From Sulfuricella sp035530375 (GTDB lineage Bacteria > Pseudomonadota > Gammaproteobacteria > Burkholderiales > Sulfuricellaceae): a stretch of 24,599 bases of DNA. The notes beneath the pieces were generated by a model. That model saw nothing but the letters and a program-made list of their open reading frames with translations, had not been told where the DNA came from and did not search any database. Every line of letters starts with the position of its first letter. The stretch's first letter is position 1. Below are positions 15,014 to 22,506 of this stretch, piece after piece. A program made the position numbers and the translations under genes. Where the stretch lies: the NCBI GenBank assembly GCA_035530375.1, contig DATKUY010000020.1, forward strand, positions 1 through 24,599. The letters are read 5' to 3'.

Positions 15014-15733
15014 TCAATTCACTCCCAGCGCCACTTTCTGCTTGGCGATGAGCTGGGCGATGCCGCTCTCGGCGAGATTGAGCATGGCTTCCATTTCGAT
15101 GCGGGAGAACGTCACGCCTTCAGCCGTGCCCTGCACTTCGACGAAACCGCCACTGCCGGTCATCACCACGTTCATGTCGGTGTCGCAGTTGGAGTCCTCG
15201 ACATAATCCAGATCCAGCACCGGCACGCCCTGATAGATACCGACCGAGACGGCCGCGACAAGATTGCGCAACGGAGATTCCTTGATTTTGCCTTCTTTCA
15301 GCAGATAGGAAATGGCATCGTGCAGCGCGACGTAGGCGCCGGTGATGCTGGCGGTGCGGGTGCCGCCGTCGGCCTGGATCACGTCGCAGTCGATCTGGAT
15401 GGTGCGCTCGCCCAGTGCCTTGAGGTCCACCACGGAACGCAGCGAGCGCCCGATCAAGCGCTGAATTTCCTGGGTGCGGCCGGTTTGCTTGCCACGGGCC
15501 GCCTCGCGGTCGATGCGCGAGCCGGTAGAGCGCGGCAGCATGCCATATTCGGCGGTGGTCCATCCCTGAGCCTTGCCGCGCAGGAAGGGCGGCACTTTTT
15601 CATCGATGCTGGCGGTGCAGATCACCTTGGTATCGCCGCATTCGATCAGCACCGAGCCTTCGGCGTGCTTGGTGTAGTTGCGGGTGATGGAAATATTGCG
15701 GAGCTGGTCCGGATTGCGTTTGCTGGGGCGCAT
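15014..15733 (-). CDS. rph: Ribonuclease PH
   Basis: Phosphorolytic 3'-5' exoribonuclease that trims tRNA 3' ends. The 239 residues are full length, without the C-terminal truncation seen in some laboratory strains of E. coli. Typical segments are MRPSKRNPDQLRNISITRNYTKHAEGS, GWTTAEYGMLPRSTGSRIDREAARGKQTGRTQEIQRLIGRSLR (phosphate- and RNA-binding region) and DCDVIQADGGTRTASITGAYVAL. It lies downstream of PP2C on the same strand (45 bases) and upstream of trypco2. In related bacteria rph is commonly beside rdgB and hemW; here about 4.9 kb separates them. Confidence 0.97.
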   Translation of the reverse strand: MRPSKRNPDQLRNISITRNYTKHAEGSVLIECGDTKVICTASIDEKVPPFLRGKAQGWTTAEYGMLPRSTGSRIDREAARGKQTGRTQEIQRLIGRSLRSVVDLKALGERTIQIDCDVIQADGGTRTASITGAYVALHDAISYLLKEGKIKESPLRNLVAAVSVGIYQGVPVLDLDYVEDSNCDTDMNVVMTGSGGFVEVQGTAEGVTFSRIEMEAMLNLAESGIAQLIAKQKVALGVN

Positions 15734-15778
15734 GAAATGCCTCTGATTCGACGAAATAGCGCCATTATAACGCCAATT

Positions 15779-16699
15779 CTATTTGGAATATTTCCGGATC
15801 GCCGCATGGATTTCGGCAATCGCCTTCTCGATATCCGCCTCGGTGACATCCAGATCGCCCTCCGCCGTTCCCCGCTCCACACTAAACGTATTGAGCTGCA
15901 CCGTGTAGCTGTCCAGCGGCATGGTGGCGGATGAAACGGAGCGCGAGTCGCGCAGGCGGCTTTCGTCGCCCCACCTCATGCCAATCGCGCTGAGATTATC
16001 GCCCTCCTCGCCGCCGCGTAATTCGGCATGATCGAGCAACTCGGGAACCGCAGTGGCAACCGGATAAGCATCAAGAATCGAAGCGATTTCTTCAATCGAA
16101 AGCAGGCCCCACAAGCCGTCGGAGCAAAGCAGCAGAGTATCCCCCTCATGCAGCAGTGTCCTGCGCGACAACTCGATATCGGGGGGGATGGTGCCGCCCA
16201 GGCAACTGTAGACCTTGTTGCGTTCGGGATGCGTGGTCATCTGCGCCTCGGTGATCTTGCCCTGTTCGAACAGTTGCTGCACCAGGGAATGATCGCGGGT
16301 GCGGGATGCCAGCTTGCCGTCATGGAAATAGTACAGCCGCGTATCCCCTACATGGGCCCAGTAGGCATGCTCGCCCTGTACCACGCAGGCCACGCAGGTA
16401 GTGCGGGGGGGCTCGCTCAGGCCGTGCGCCAGGACATAATCGCCGATGGCCTCGTGAGCGTGGTTGATGGTGTTGATTAGAAAACGAACCGGGTCTTTCA
16501 ATGCGGGTTTTGCCTGTTTCTGAAAACTTTCCACCAGAAACTGCACGGCGATCTGGGATGCGATCTCACCATGAAAATGGCCGCCCATGCCATCAGCCAC
16601 CACCATCAGCAACGCGTCGCGGCTGTAAGAATAGGCCAGTCGATCCTGATTGTATTTGCGCCCGCCCTGACGGCTGGACTGGAAAATCGAGAATTTCAT
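15779..16699 (-). CDS. PP2C-family serine/threonine protein phosphatase
   Basis: A 306-residue metal-dependent (PPM) protein phosphatase. Metal- and phosphate-binding motifs are all present: NQDR (17-20), VADGMGGH (34-41), VGDTRLYYF (117-125), LCSDGLWGLL (191-200) and GDNLSAI (233-239). The catalytic domain ends near 245; the last ~60 residues form a non-catalytic tail rich in Ser and acidic residues with a final amphipathic helix, whose role is unknown. The ATG overlaps the kinase stop (ATGA at 16696-16699 region), so kinase and phosphatase are made together and form an opposed signalling pair. No membrane segment is visible. Confidence 0.93.
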   Translation of the reverse strand: MKFSIFQSSRQGGRKYNQDRLAYSYSRDALLMVVADGMGGHFHGEIASQIAVQFLVESFQKQAKPALKDPVRFLINTINHAHEAIGDYVLAHGLSEPPRTTCVACVVQGEHAYWAHVGDTRLYYFHDGKLASRTRDHSLVQQLFEQGKITEAQMTTHPERNKVYSCLGGTIPPDIELSRRTLLHEGDTLLLCSDGLWGLLSIEEIASILDAYPVATAVPELLDHAELRGGEEGDNLSAIGMRWGDESRLRDSRSVSSATMPLDSYTVQLNTFSVERGTAEGDLDVTEADIEKAIAEIHAAIRKYSK

Positions 16700-17682
16700 C
16701 AGCCACCCGCCTTTCTGAATTTATTGCGGATACGATGCAACAGCGAGCGTTTTTTCCGCATTTCAGGCACCTTGCCCTTCTCCAGCAGCGCCTTTTGCAC
16801 TACGAATACGCTCTGCGGCCGTTCCAGCGGGTCCAGCTTCAGGCACCAGTCGACGAGCTCGAGAAAATGCTCGGAATAGTGGCCGCCCCACAGCTTTTTC
16901 GCCGATTCCTGCTTATCTTCCTCCACGCGCATATTGGCGGCCTGCGGAGCGAACCCCGCAAGGCAGGCGAACATGCTGGCGCCAACGCCGTAAATATCGG
17001 TCCAGGGGCCGAGTGCATCGCGATCATGGCCGTATTGTTCCGGCGCGGCGAAGCCGGGCGTGTACATCGGGTTGAGGCTGGTCTTTTCCAGAGTCAGGGT
17101 CTGCCGCGCCGCGCCAAAGTCGAGCAGCAGCGGCGAGCCATCGAGGCGGATGTAAATGTTGGAAGGCTTGATGTCGAGATGCAGAATCTTGTGGGCGTGC
17201 ACCTCGCGCAAGCCGCCGAGCAGTTCGGCGAAAATGCGCCGGATGAAATTTTCCTTGATTTCATTCTTGCGATGCAGGATGTAGTCCTGGAGCGTACGGC
17301 CGCGCTCATACTGCATCACCATATAGACGGTTTCGTTGGCGCGGAAGAAATTGGTCACCCGCACCACGTTGGGATGGGCAATCTTGGCGAGCGCCAACCC
17401 CTCCTCGAAAAAACATTTCATGCCATAGCGGAATATATTGAGATTTTCCGCCGAGGTGGCCTGCACCATGACGCCCTCTTCACGCAACGCCAGAGCGCTG
17501 GGCAGGTATTCCTTGATCGCTACCGGCTTGTCGTTTTCGTCGGAGGCCAGGTAAACCAGGCTGAAGCCGCCAGCGCTGATCTGCTTTTCAATGCGGTAAT
17601 TAAGTAGTTGATAGCCGCCGGGAAGAGCCTGATTAGGTTGTGGGGCCATTGCACCATCTGTATGATTGTCGATTCCAGCCAT
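16699..17682 (-). CDS. Serine/threonine protein kinase (Hanks type)
   Basis: A 327-residue kinase domain with little else. Glycine loop ISAGGFSLVY (35-44), ATP-anchoring Lys57 in VAIKEYLP, catalytic loop HLDIKPSNIYI (Asp170, Lys172, Asn175), DFG at 188-190, and the TPGFAAPEQY activation/P+1 region. The catalytic loop reads HLD instead of HRD, so it is a non-RD kinase that may not need activation-loop phosphorylation. The last ~25 residues are strongly basic (KKRSLLHRIRNKFRK), with no membrane anchor or sensor domain. The frame is open 72 codons upstream, but that stretch overlaps divergent yicC and lacks kinase character, so ATG 17682 is chosen (17649 also possible). It is coupled to the PP2C gene. 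Confidence 0.9.
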   Translation of the reverse strand: MAGIDNHTDGAMAPQPNQALPGGYQLLNYRIEKQISAGGFSLVYLASDENDKPVAIKEYLPSALALREEGVMVQATSAENLNIFRYGMKCFFEEGLALAKIAHPNVVRVTNFFRANETVYMVMQYERGRTLQDYILHRKNEIKENFIRRIFAELLGGLREVHAHKILHLDIKPSNIYIRLDGSPLLLDFGAARQTLTLEKTSLNPMYTPGFAAPEQYGHDRDALGPWTDIYGVGASMFACLAGFAPQAANMRVEEDKQESAKKLWGGHYSEHFLELVDWCLKLDPLERPQSVFVVQKALLEKGKVPEMRKKRSLLHRIRNKFRKAGG

Positions 17683-17742
17683 TATTCTGATTTGGCCCGG
17701 CAAAGTAAAGGGCCCTGGCGCCCAAGAAAGAGCAGGTCCCCC

Positions 17743-18609
17743 ATGATCCACAGCATGACCGGCTTTGCCGCAGTGACGCAGGAAGTAGAACAGGGCTCCC
17801 TGAGCCTGGAACTGCGTTCGGTCAATTCGCGCTACCTGGAAGTCCACTTCCGCCTGGATGAACCGTTCAGGGCACTGGAACCCGCCTTGCGCGAGCAAAT
17901 CGGCGCGGCCTTAAGCCGCGGCAAGGTGGAGTGCCGGCTGAATTTCACCGCACGCCACGCGGGGCAAACACCTCTACGGCTCAACACCGCACTGGCCGAA
18001 CAGCTCGCATATCTGGGCCGTTCACTGCATGGACTGCTACCCGACAGCCCCCCTCTCGGTGTGGCGGATTTGCTGCGCTGGCCCGGCGTAATCGAAAGCG
18101 AAAGCATCAACGCTGAAGACTGGCAGGAAGCCTGCCTGAGCCTGTTGCGCCAGGGCCTTGACGAGTTTTCTGCTTCGCGTCAGCGCGAGGGCGAGAAACT
18201 GAAAGCCTTTTTGCTGCAACGTGCCGGCCAAATGGATAAGCTGGTGGCAAGCGTGCAGCCCAACATTCCACGGCTGGTTGCAGCCTATCAGGAAAAGCTT
18301 TCCACCCGACTCAAGGAGGCTATGGTAGCGGGCGATGATGACCGCATTCGCCAGGAAATCGCCATGTTCGCCCAGAAAATCGACGTGGACGAAGAGCTGT
18401 CACGCCTGCAAACCCATCTTTCCGAGATGAAACGCACTCTCGAAAAAGGCGGCACAGTGGGCAAGCGGCTGGATTTCCTGATGCAGGAATTCAACCGCGA
18501 AGCCAATACGCTGGGTTCCAAATCAGTTGCGACTGAAATATCGCAGACGGCAATGGAACTCAAGGTTCTGATCGAACAGATGCGGGAACAGATACAGAAT
18601 ATTGAATAG
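17743..18609 (+). CDS. yicC: YicC/YloC-family endoribonuclease
   Basis: A 288-residue YicC-like protein, a family now described as endoribonucleases and frequently found next to gmk. The N-terminus MIHSMTGFA and the following LELRSVNSRYLEVHFRLDE are diagnostic. The C-terminal DUF1732-type region ends with LDFLMQEFNREANTLGSKS and a final helix. The ATG at 17743 gives the canonical start; the longer open frame upstream overlaps the kinase gene and is rejected. It is divergent from the kinase over 60 bases, which must hold promoters for both. A bidirectional terminator follows. Confidence 0.95.
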   Translation: MIHSMTGFAAVTQEVEQGSLSLELRSVNSRYLEVHFRLDEPFRALEPALREQIGAALSRGKVECRLNFTARHAGQTPLRLNTALAEQLAYLGRSLHGLLPDSPPLGVADLLRWPGVIESESINAEDWQEACLSLLRQGLDEFSASRQREGEKLKAFLLQRAGQMDKLVASVQPNIPRLVAAYQEKLSTRLKEAMVAGDDDRIRQEIAMFAQKIDVDEELSRLQTHLSEMKRTLEKGGTVGKRLDFLMQEFNREANTLGSKSVATEISQTAMELKVLIEQMREQIQNIE

Positions 18610-18640
18610 CGCCCCGGTTCGCGAAGCCTCGCAGAACACA

Positions 18641-18668
18641 AAAAAAGCCGCTGACCAGCGGCTTTTTT
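18641..18668. terminator. Bidirectional intrinsic terminator between yicC and the coiled-coil gene
   Basis: Stem GCCGCT (18647-18652) with AGCGGC (18657-18662), 4-base loop, flanked by six A on the left and six T on the right. It therefore works as a rho-independent terminator for yicC on the + strand and for the convergent 18705-21354 cluster on the - strand. Confidence 0.92.
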
Positions 18669-18704
18669 ATTACATCCGGCGGAACGGGAATCGGCCAAAT
18701 GGGT

Positions 18705-19181
18705 TCAGGGGAATACATATCCCCGGTTATTGCGAGCCTGCTTCTTCAATTCCTTGATCGCATCCTCGACCCGAGTGGCTTTGGAGTCAAGCTTGCGAGA
18801 TTCCGCTTGAATATCGGTCAGACGCGAATCAATCTTATCCAGTTTTGAGTTAATCCTTTTTATCAGTTTTGCATCAGTGCTGGAAGGTTTCGTCGAATCC
18901 GGGAGAGTTGATTTCACGCCAATTTCATTCAATTTTGTACCCAGTTGACCCAGTTTCGAGTCGATTTTATTTAACGATGTATCCAATAGATTAATTCGTG
19001 GCCCAAGATCCTCCGGTTTATTGATGGCTCCCGCCCCCATCGCCTTCATCTGCGCAGAAGCATCGTGAATGCTGGACATCGTATTATTTTGATTTATCAA
19101 AATGAGTCCGATCAACGCCAGTGCAGCCAGGTTCAGAAGCAACGAAAAAATAGCCAGCAGATTTTCATGTATCCAATTCAT
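18705..19181 (-). CDS. Membrane-anchored coiled-coil protein
   Basis: A 158-residue protein with one N-terminal hydrophobic helix (LLAIFSLLLNLAALALIGLILI, roughly residues 8-29). The long hydrophilic remainder is rich in Leu/Ile at heptad spacing (INLLDTSLNKIDSKLGQLG, INSKLDKIDSRLTDIQAE), predicting a coiled coil. The orientation implies a periplasmic or cytoplasmic rod tethered to the inner membrane. No family recognised. The ribosome binding site is weak. It is the last gene of the - strand envelope cluster, 109 bases after the small exported protein, and ends just before the shared terminator. Confidence 0.75.
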   Translation of the reverse strand: MNWIHENLLAIFSLLLNLAALALIGLILINQNNTMSSIHDASAQMKAMGAGAINKPEDLGPRINLLDTSLNKIDSKLGQLGTKLNEIGVKSTLPDSTKPSSTDAKLIKRINSKLDKIDSRLTDIQAESRKLDSKATRVEDAIKELKKQARNNRGYVFP

Positions 19182-19290
19182 GATGGGCGCTTTCAGTTAT
19201 CGCGAATTTCTCGAACGGGAGCCGTATAAATGGGGCGGCTCACGCAAATGAAGAACTCACATCAATTCTTTCGATTCAATGACAGGTTAA

Positions 19291-19557
19291 TTAAGGATAA
19301 GAGTAGGGTTGCCAGGACTGGGTTACATCTCCTGAAATCTTGTCGTTGTTCTGGGGAACAGGAATCGTTATGGCGGGCGCGGGGCTGATTGGCGCCACAA
19401 CCCTCCGCTTACTCTTGGACCAGCGATTGTACGAGCTGCGTTTCGGCTTGACAGACTTCACCACGGGAGCCCGTTCGACTCCCGCCTCCGCCACACTGCA
19501 GGTTGCACCCACCAGAAAGAAGATGCCGGAAAACACCGCCACTAAAATTGTTTTCAT
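19291..19557 (-). CDS. Small exported protein, unknown function
   Basis: An 88-residue protein with an N-terminal signal peptide (KTILVAVFSGIFFLVGATCSVAEAG; probable cleavage after AEA). The mature region is short and basic (KPKRSSYNRWSKSKRRVV), then Pro-rich (APISPAPAITIPVPQ), and ends WQPYSYP. There is a Cys in the signal region, but the context VGATC does not fit a lipobox well. The ATG at 19557 is preferred; a GTG four codons upstream is possible. It lies 48 bases after the FlgT-like gene in the same direction. Confidence 0.65.
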   Translation of the reverse strand: MKTILVAVFSGIFFLVGATCSVAEAGVERAPVVKSVKPKRSSYNRWSKSKRRVVAPISPAPAITIPVPQNNDKISGDVTQSWQPYSYP

Positions 19558-19605
19558 TGTTTCGCCCACTTAGCGTCAATTATTGCAAACAAGATTTATC
19601 TCGCC

Positions 19606-20796
19606 TTATTTGGCGGCCACGCTGCTCGCTCTTTGATTCGCACTTTCCGCATTAACGAAATCCCCCACTCGAAGGTTTATTTTCTTGGGGTCAACGGATA
19701 AATCCCCTATTGAGAACAACGGAAACACTTGTTTGATCGTCAAGGATGCGACGGGAACTGTTGGATATCCCAATATTTTATTGGACGCGAGCCCTGACTG
19801 CGGGCGATTTCCCGAATGATAAACCATGAATTTATCGCCCGGCTCCATGCGGGAAACAGCGCCAGCGTCCACATACACTTTCCGGTTGTCGATATCCGTG
19901 ATTTTTGCCATGAAAGGCAGGCTGCGAAGATCTTTCCTGGTATCTTCAACAAGCGACTTCATAAAGGCATCGAACCGCTGTCCAAAAGGCGTACCAAAAA
20001 ATCGGGCACTGCCAAAGAGCGATCTGGTTTCAATTTCATTCGCTCCGCTGATGGCCATGCCGCGGCGTCTTTGCGCTATGAGCACCCCGGTAAGTCCGTC
20101 ATATACATCTATTTCGACCTCAATCCACCGGCCAAAATCGGCACGTCCGACACCGGCATCGATGACACCTGACAGCACAAACTGGCTGCCCGTTTCAAAC
20201 GCGATTTCACGAGCGTCATCCTTGCTTGAAAGTGCGTCCGGATGGGCTTTCAATGGTGGATGTCCAATTCCTGTCGATACGTTACTCGCGAGGAACTCGC
20301 CGCTCGCCTCCAACCTTCGCAACAATTCTTCCGGGAAGCCGGACCGAATATTCGGAATCAGGTCTACCGGGCGGTAATTGACCTTGAATTTTGATGCGGC
20401 AATTTTTCTTTTAAGGCGCGTTTTTTCTTCATTGCCGACACCGCTGCTATCGACATCCTGGCTGGTTTCAGCCGGTTTTACATCCAACCTGACATGGAAT
20501 AACCCGCCCTCCGTCCACTCCCGCAATACCGTGTAATTCTTCGCACTATTTGCTGGGCCGGCTGTTGGGCTGAGATGAATTTCCCGTTCCAGTTCGCCCC
20601 GGCGGTTCAGCCCTTCCTTTGCCTCGACAAGCGCGCCTGAATTTAGCGCTGCCTGGCGTAATGCATCTCTCACGGCCAAAAGGCGCGCCTTATCGATACC
20701 GCCATCCTCATAGACAGCGAAACCCTCAACCTCGGCTGCGCCAAGACTTGTCAAGCATGCAAGGCTGAGGATGGCGCATATAAGCCATTTTTTCAT
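19606..20796 (-). CDS. FlgT-like (flagellar H-ring/assembly protein T-like) exported protein
   Basis: A 396-residue periplasmic protein with signal peptide MKKWLICAILSLACLTSLGA. The first mature ~90 residues (VEGFAVYEDGGIDKARLLAVRDALRQAALNSGA) have the pattern of the FlgT N-terminal domain. The middle (FVLSGVIDAG...WIEVEIDVYDGLTGVLIAQRRR) resembles the FlgT middle domain. The C-terminal part (VYVDAGAVSRMEPGDKFMVYHSG...LRVGDFV) resembles the C-terminal beta domain. Length is close to Vibrio FlgT, which with FlgO and FlgP builds an outer-membrane-associated flagellar basal ring. It starts 21 bases after the LPP20 gene. No flagellar genes are visible, so an envelope role outside flagella is possible. 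Confidence 0.72.
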   Translation of the reverse strand: MKKWLICAILSLACLTSLGAAEVEGFAVYEDGGIDKARLLAVRDALRQAALNSGALVEAKEGLNRRGELEREIHLSPTAGPANSAKNYTVLREWTEGGLFHVRLDVKPAETSQDVDSSGVGNEEKTRLKRKIAASKFKVNYRPVDLIPNIRSGFPEELLRRLEASGEFLASNVSTGIGHPPLKAHPDALSSKDDAREIAFETGSQFVLSGVIDAGVGRADFGRWIEVEIDVYDGLTGVLIAQRRRGMAISGANEIETRSLFGSARFFGTPFGQRFDAFMKSLVEDTRKDLRSLPFMAKITDIDNRKVYVDAGAVSRMEPGDKFMVYHSGNRPQSGLASNKILGYPTVPVASLTIKQVFPLFSIGDLSVDPKKINLRVGDFVNAESANQRASSVAAK

Positions 20797-20817
20797 ATAA
20801 CGGGCGGGCCGAAGCTA

Positions 20818-21354
20818 TTATTCCGAATAGTAGAAATTGGTTCCATAAGAGCTGCCGGGGCCGACGCTCCCCCTGGCCACGGCTGGAGGTGCCGAGTTCC
20901 CCGCAGGAACCTCCGTGCCCGAGCGGAAATAATCATAAAAATTCTGGCTCACATCGATCTCGAGCTCAGTTTCATAATTGCCGTCCGCCATTGGTGTCAC
21001 GCTGATCACCCTGGACCCACGCACGAAGGCATTCACATAAACCCTGAAACCGTCATTCTGTGTGGCCAAAGCGGAAACGGTGCTATTGCCGACCACTCTT
21101 ACGCCGTAAATCTGCTCGGCCAATGCGCGATAGGCATCCAGCTTCGATGCCCGCATTGCCATCAAACGCCGCTGGCCCTGGGTGTAGCCATCAAAGGAAC
21201 TGGATGCGCCATAGCCCACTGCAGTCAACCTGATCGTGGGTTGCGGCTTGGCCTCTACTGCTACTGCCTGAGTGGCCGGCTTCTCTGGCTGGTTGATTGC
21301 GCAACCCGCTAAAAACAGGGATCCCATCAAGACAACTAAGGCAAGTTTTTTCAT
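20818..21354 (-). CDS. LPP20-family (FlgP-like) outer membrane lipoprotein
   Basis: A 178-residue lipoprotein. The signal peptide ends in lipobox LAGC (Cys18), with no Asp at +2, so outer-membrane sorting is expected. The core RLMAMRASKLDAYRALAEQIYGVRVVGNSTV followed by FVRGSRVISV and YETELEIDVSQNF is typical of LPP20/FlgP proteins. The C-terminal ~30 residues are Gly/Ser/Pro-rich and end in NFYYSE. A strong ribosome binding site (GGGAG) lies 9 bases upstream of the ATG at 21354. It is the first gene of the four-gene envelope cluster and lies divergent from gmk. Confidence 0.85.
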   Translation of the reverse strand: MKKLALVVLMGSLFLAGCAINQPEKPATQAVAVEAKPQPTIRLTAVGYGASSSFDGYTQGQRRLMAMRASKLDAYRALAEQIYGVRVVGNSTVSALATQNDGFRVYVNAFVRGSRVISVTPMADGNYETELEIDVSQNFYDYFRSGTEVPAGNSAPPAVARGSVGPGSSYGTNFYYSE

Positions 21355-21605
21355 TATTCTTTACTCCCTTTGAATTTGGCTGGATTATTTAAGTTTATCC
21401 TTTTATCCTATCGGCACATCCGGAATTAACTTGAATTTAATTTATCCAGGATATGATTTTATATATAGCACCCCGAGACAAATCTACGGGCTGATATTTA
21501 TGCGCCCTATCATCATGGGCAACCGGTTTTTTACAGCCGCAGAATGGCTTTACCGCCATTTGAGCGGTTCGCGTGACAATATATCCAATATCGAATGATC
21601 GAATT
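21355..21605. promoter_or_regulatory. Divergent intergenic region between the LPP20 gene and gmk
   Basis: This 251-base gap has no credible gene. Bases 21360-21475 are AT-rich and likely carry promoters for both directions: TTGAAT near 21431 with a TATATA run near 21470 is a possible + strand pair. No assignment is certain. gmk has only a weak ribosome binding site at its ATG. Confidence 0.4.
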
Positions 21606-22217
21606 ATGAGCCAGGGAAATCTTTTCATCGTCACCGCCCCCTCCGGCGCGGGTAAAACCAGTCTGGTGCGGGCACTGCTGGAAAACGACAGCAAGGTGAA
21701 GCTGTCCGTGTCCTACACTACCCGCCCCCCACGGCCCGGCGAAACGGACGGCAAGGACTACCATTTCGTCACGGAGCAGAAATTTCTGGAAATGCTGGAA
21801 CGCGGCGATTTCCTCGAAAGCGCCCAAGTCTACGGCAACCGTTACGGCACTTCGCAACCCTGGATCGAGGATGCCATGCGCTCAGGCACCGACATCCTGC
21901 TGGAAATCGATTGGCAGGGCGCGGCCCAGGTCAGGAAAATCTTTCCCCAGGCAATCGGAATTTTCATTTTGCCGCCCTCGCTGGAATCCCTGCTTGCCCG
22001 GCTCAAAGGGCGCGGGCAGGATGCCGACGAGGTGATCGCACGCCGCCTCGCCGCCGCGCGCGAAGACATCAGCCACGTGGAAGAATTTGATTATGTTATC
22101 ATTAACGACATATTCGAAACGGCGCTGCAGGATTTGCTCGCCGTCATCCGCGCACGGAGGCTGACGGCCCGTCGGCAGATCGACGCCCATGCCGAAATGA
22201 TCGGCAAAATGAAGTAA
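21606..22217 (+). CDS. gmk: Guanylate kinase
   Basis: ATP-dependent GMP kinase of 203 residues, normal length. P-loop APSGAGKTS (11-19), GMP-binding SYTTRPPRPGETDGKDYHFV, and DILLEIDWQGAAQVR are diagnostic. The ATG at 21606 gives the expected MSQGNLFIVTAPSG start; a GTG 33 bases upstream is less likely. It is followed by rpoZ (26 bases) and then spoT, an arrangement well known in proteobacteria that links GDP/GTP supply, the omega subunit and (p)ppGpp metabolism. Confidence 0.97.
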   Translation: MSQGNLFIVTAPSGAGKTSLVRALLENDSKVKLSVSYTTRPPRPGETDGKDYHFVTEQKFLEMLERGDFLESAQVYGNRYGTSQPWIEDAMRSGTDILLEIDWQGAAQVRKIFPQAIGIFILPPSLESLLARLKGRGQDADEVIARRLAAAREDISHVEEFDYVIINDIFETALQDLLAVIRARRLTARRQIDAHAEMIGKMK

Positions 22218-22243
22218 CCCAAAACCATTACAGAGGAAAAGCC

Positions 22244-22450
22244 ATGGCTCGCATTACCGTAGACGACTGCATGAAATACGTTCCCAACCGCTTTGAGCTG
22301 GCCCTGGTCGCCACTATCCGTTCCCGCCAGATCGCCCAGGGCGGCACGCCGATGGTAGACCCCGACCGCGACAAGCCAACCGTCATTGCCCTGCGCGAAA
22401 TTGCCCAAGGCAAGGTCGGGCTGGAAATCCTGGCCCGCGGATTGGCCTAG
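22244..22450 (+). CDS. rpoZ: RNA polymerase omega subunit
   Basis: A 68-residue omega subunit. MARITVDDCMKYVPNRFELALVATIRSRQIA is the conserved family N-terminus, followed by KPTVIALREIAQGKVG. Omega assists assembly of RNA polymerase beta-prime and forms part of a ppGpp binding site. Ribosome binding site AGAGGAAA lies before the ATG. It is slightly short compared with E. coli omega (91 residues), lacking the acidic C-terminal tail, as in many betaproteobacteria. Confidence 0.97.
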   Translation: MARITVDDCMKYVPNRFELALVATIRSRQIAQGGTPMVDPDRDKPTVIALREIAQGKVGLEILARGLA

Positions 22451-22457
22451 TCAGGTT

Positions 22458-22496
22458 CCGGGTACTGAAACCTGGAACTCAGGTCTCAGTACCCGG
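22458..22496 (+). promoter_or_regulatory. Long nested hairpin between rpoZ and spoT
   Basis: Outer perfect stem of 11 bp (22458-22468 with 22486-22496, CCGGGTACTGA) and inner 5-bp stem ACCTG/CAGGT (22470-22474 with 22480-22484) with a 5-base loop. Together they form a nearly continuous 17-bp stem with one A-C mismatch. It ends 10 bases before the spoT ATG. There is no T-run, so it is not a standard terminator. It may be an mRNA-processing or stability element, or may limit spoT translation. Confidence 0.7.
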
Positions 22497-22506
22497 GATT
22501 GAGCAA

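Noticed and set aside
16501..17607. 368-codon + strand ORF antisense to the Ser/Thr kinase
   Set aside because: Shadow of the kinase and PP2C genes; no family features, and it overlaps all kinase motifs on the other strand.
17683..17898. 72-codon N-terminal extension of the kinase overlapping yicC
   Set aside because: It would overlap the divergent yicC coding start by over 150 bases and reads as a non-conserved, shadow-like sequence.
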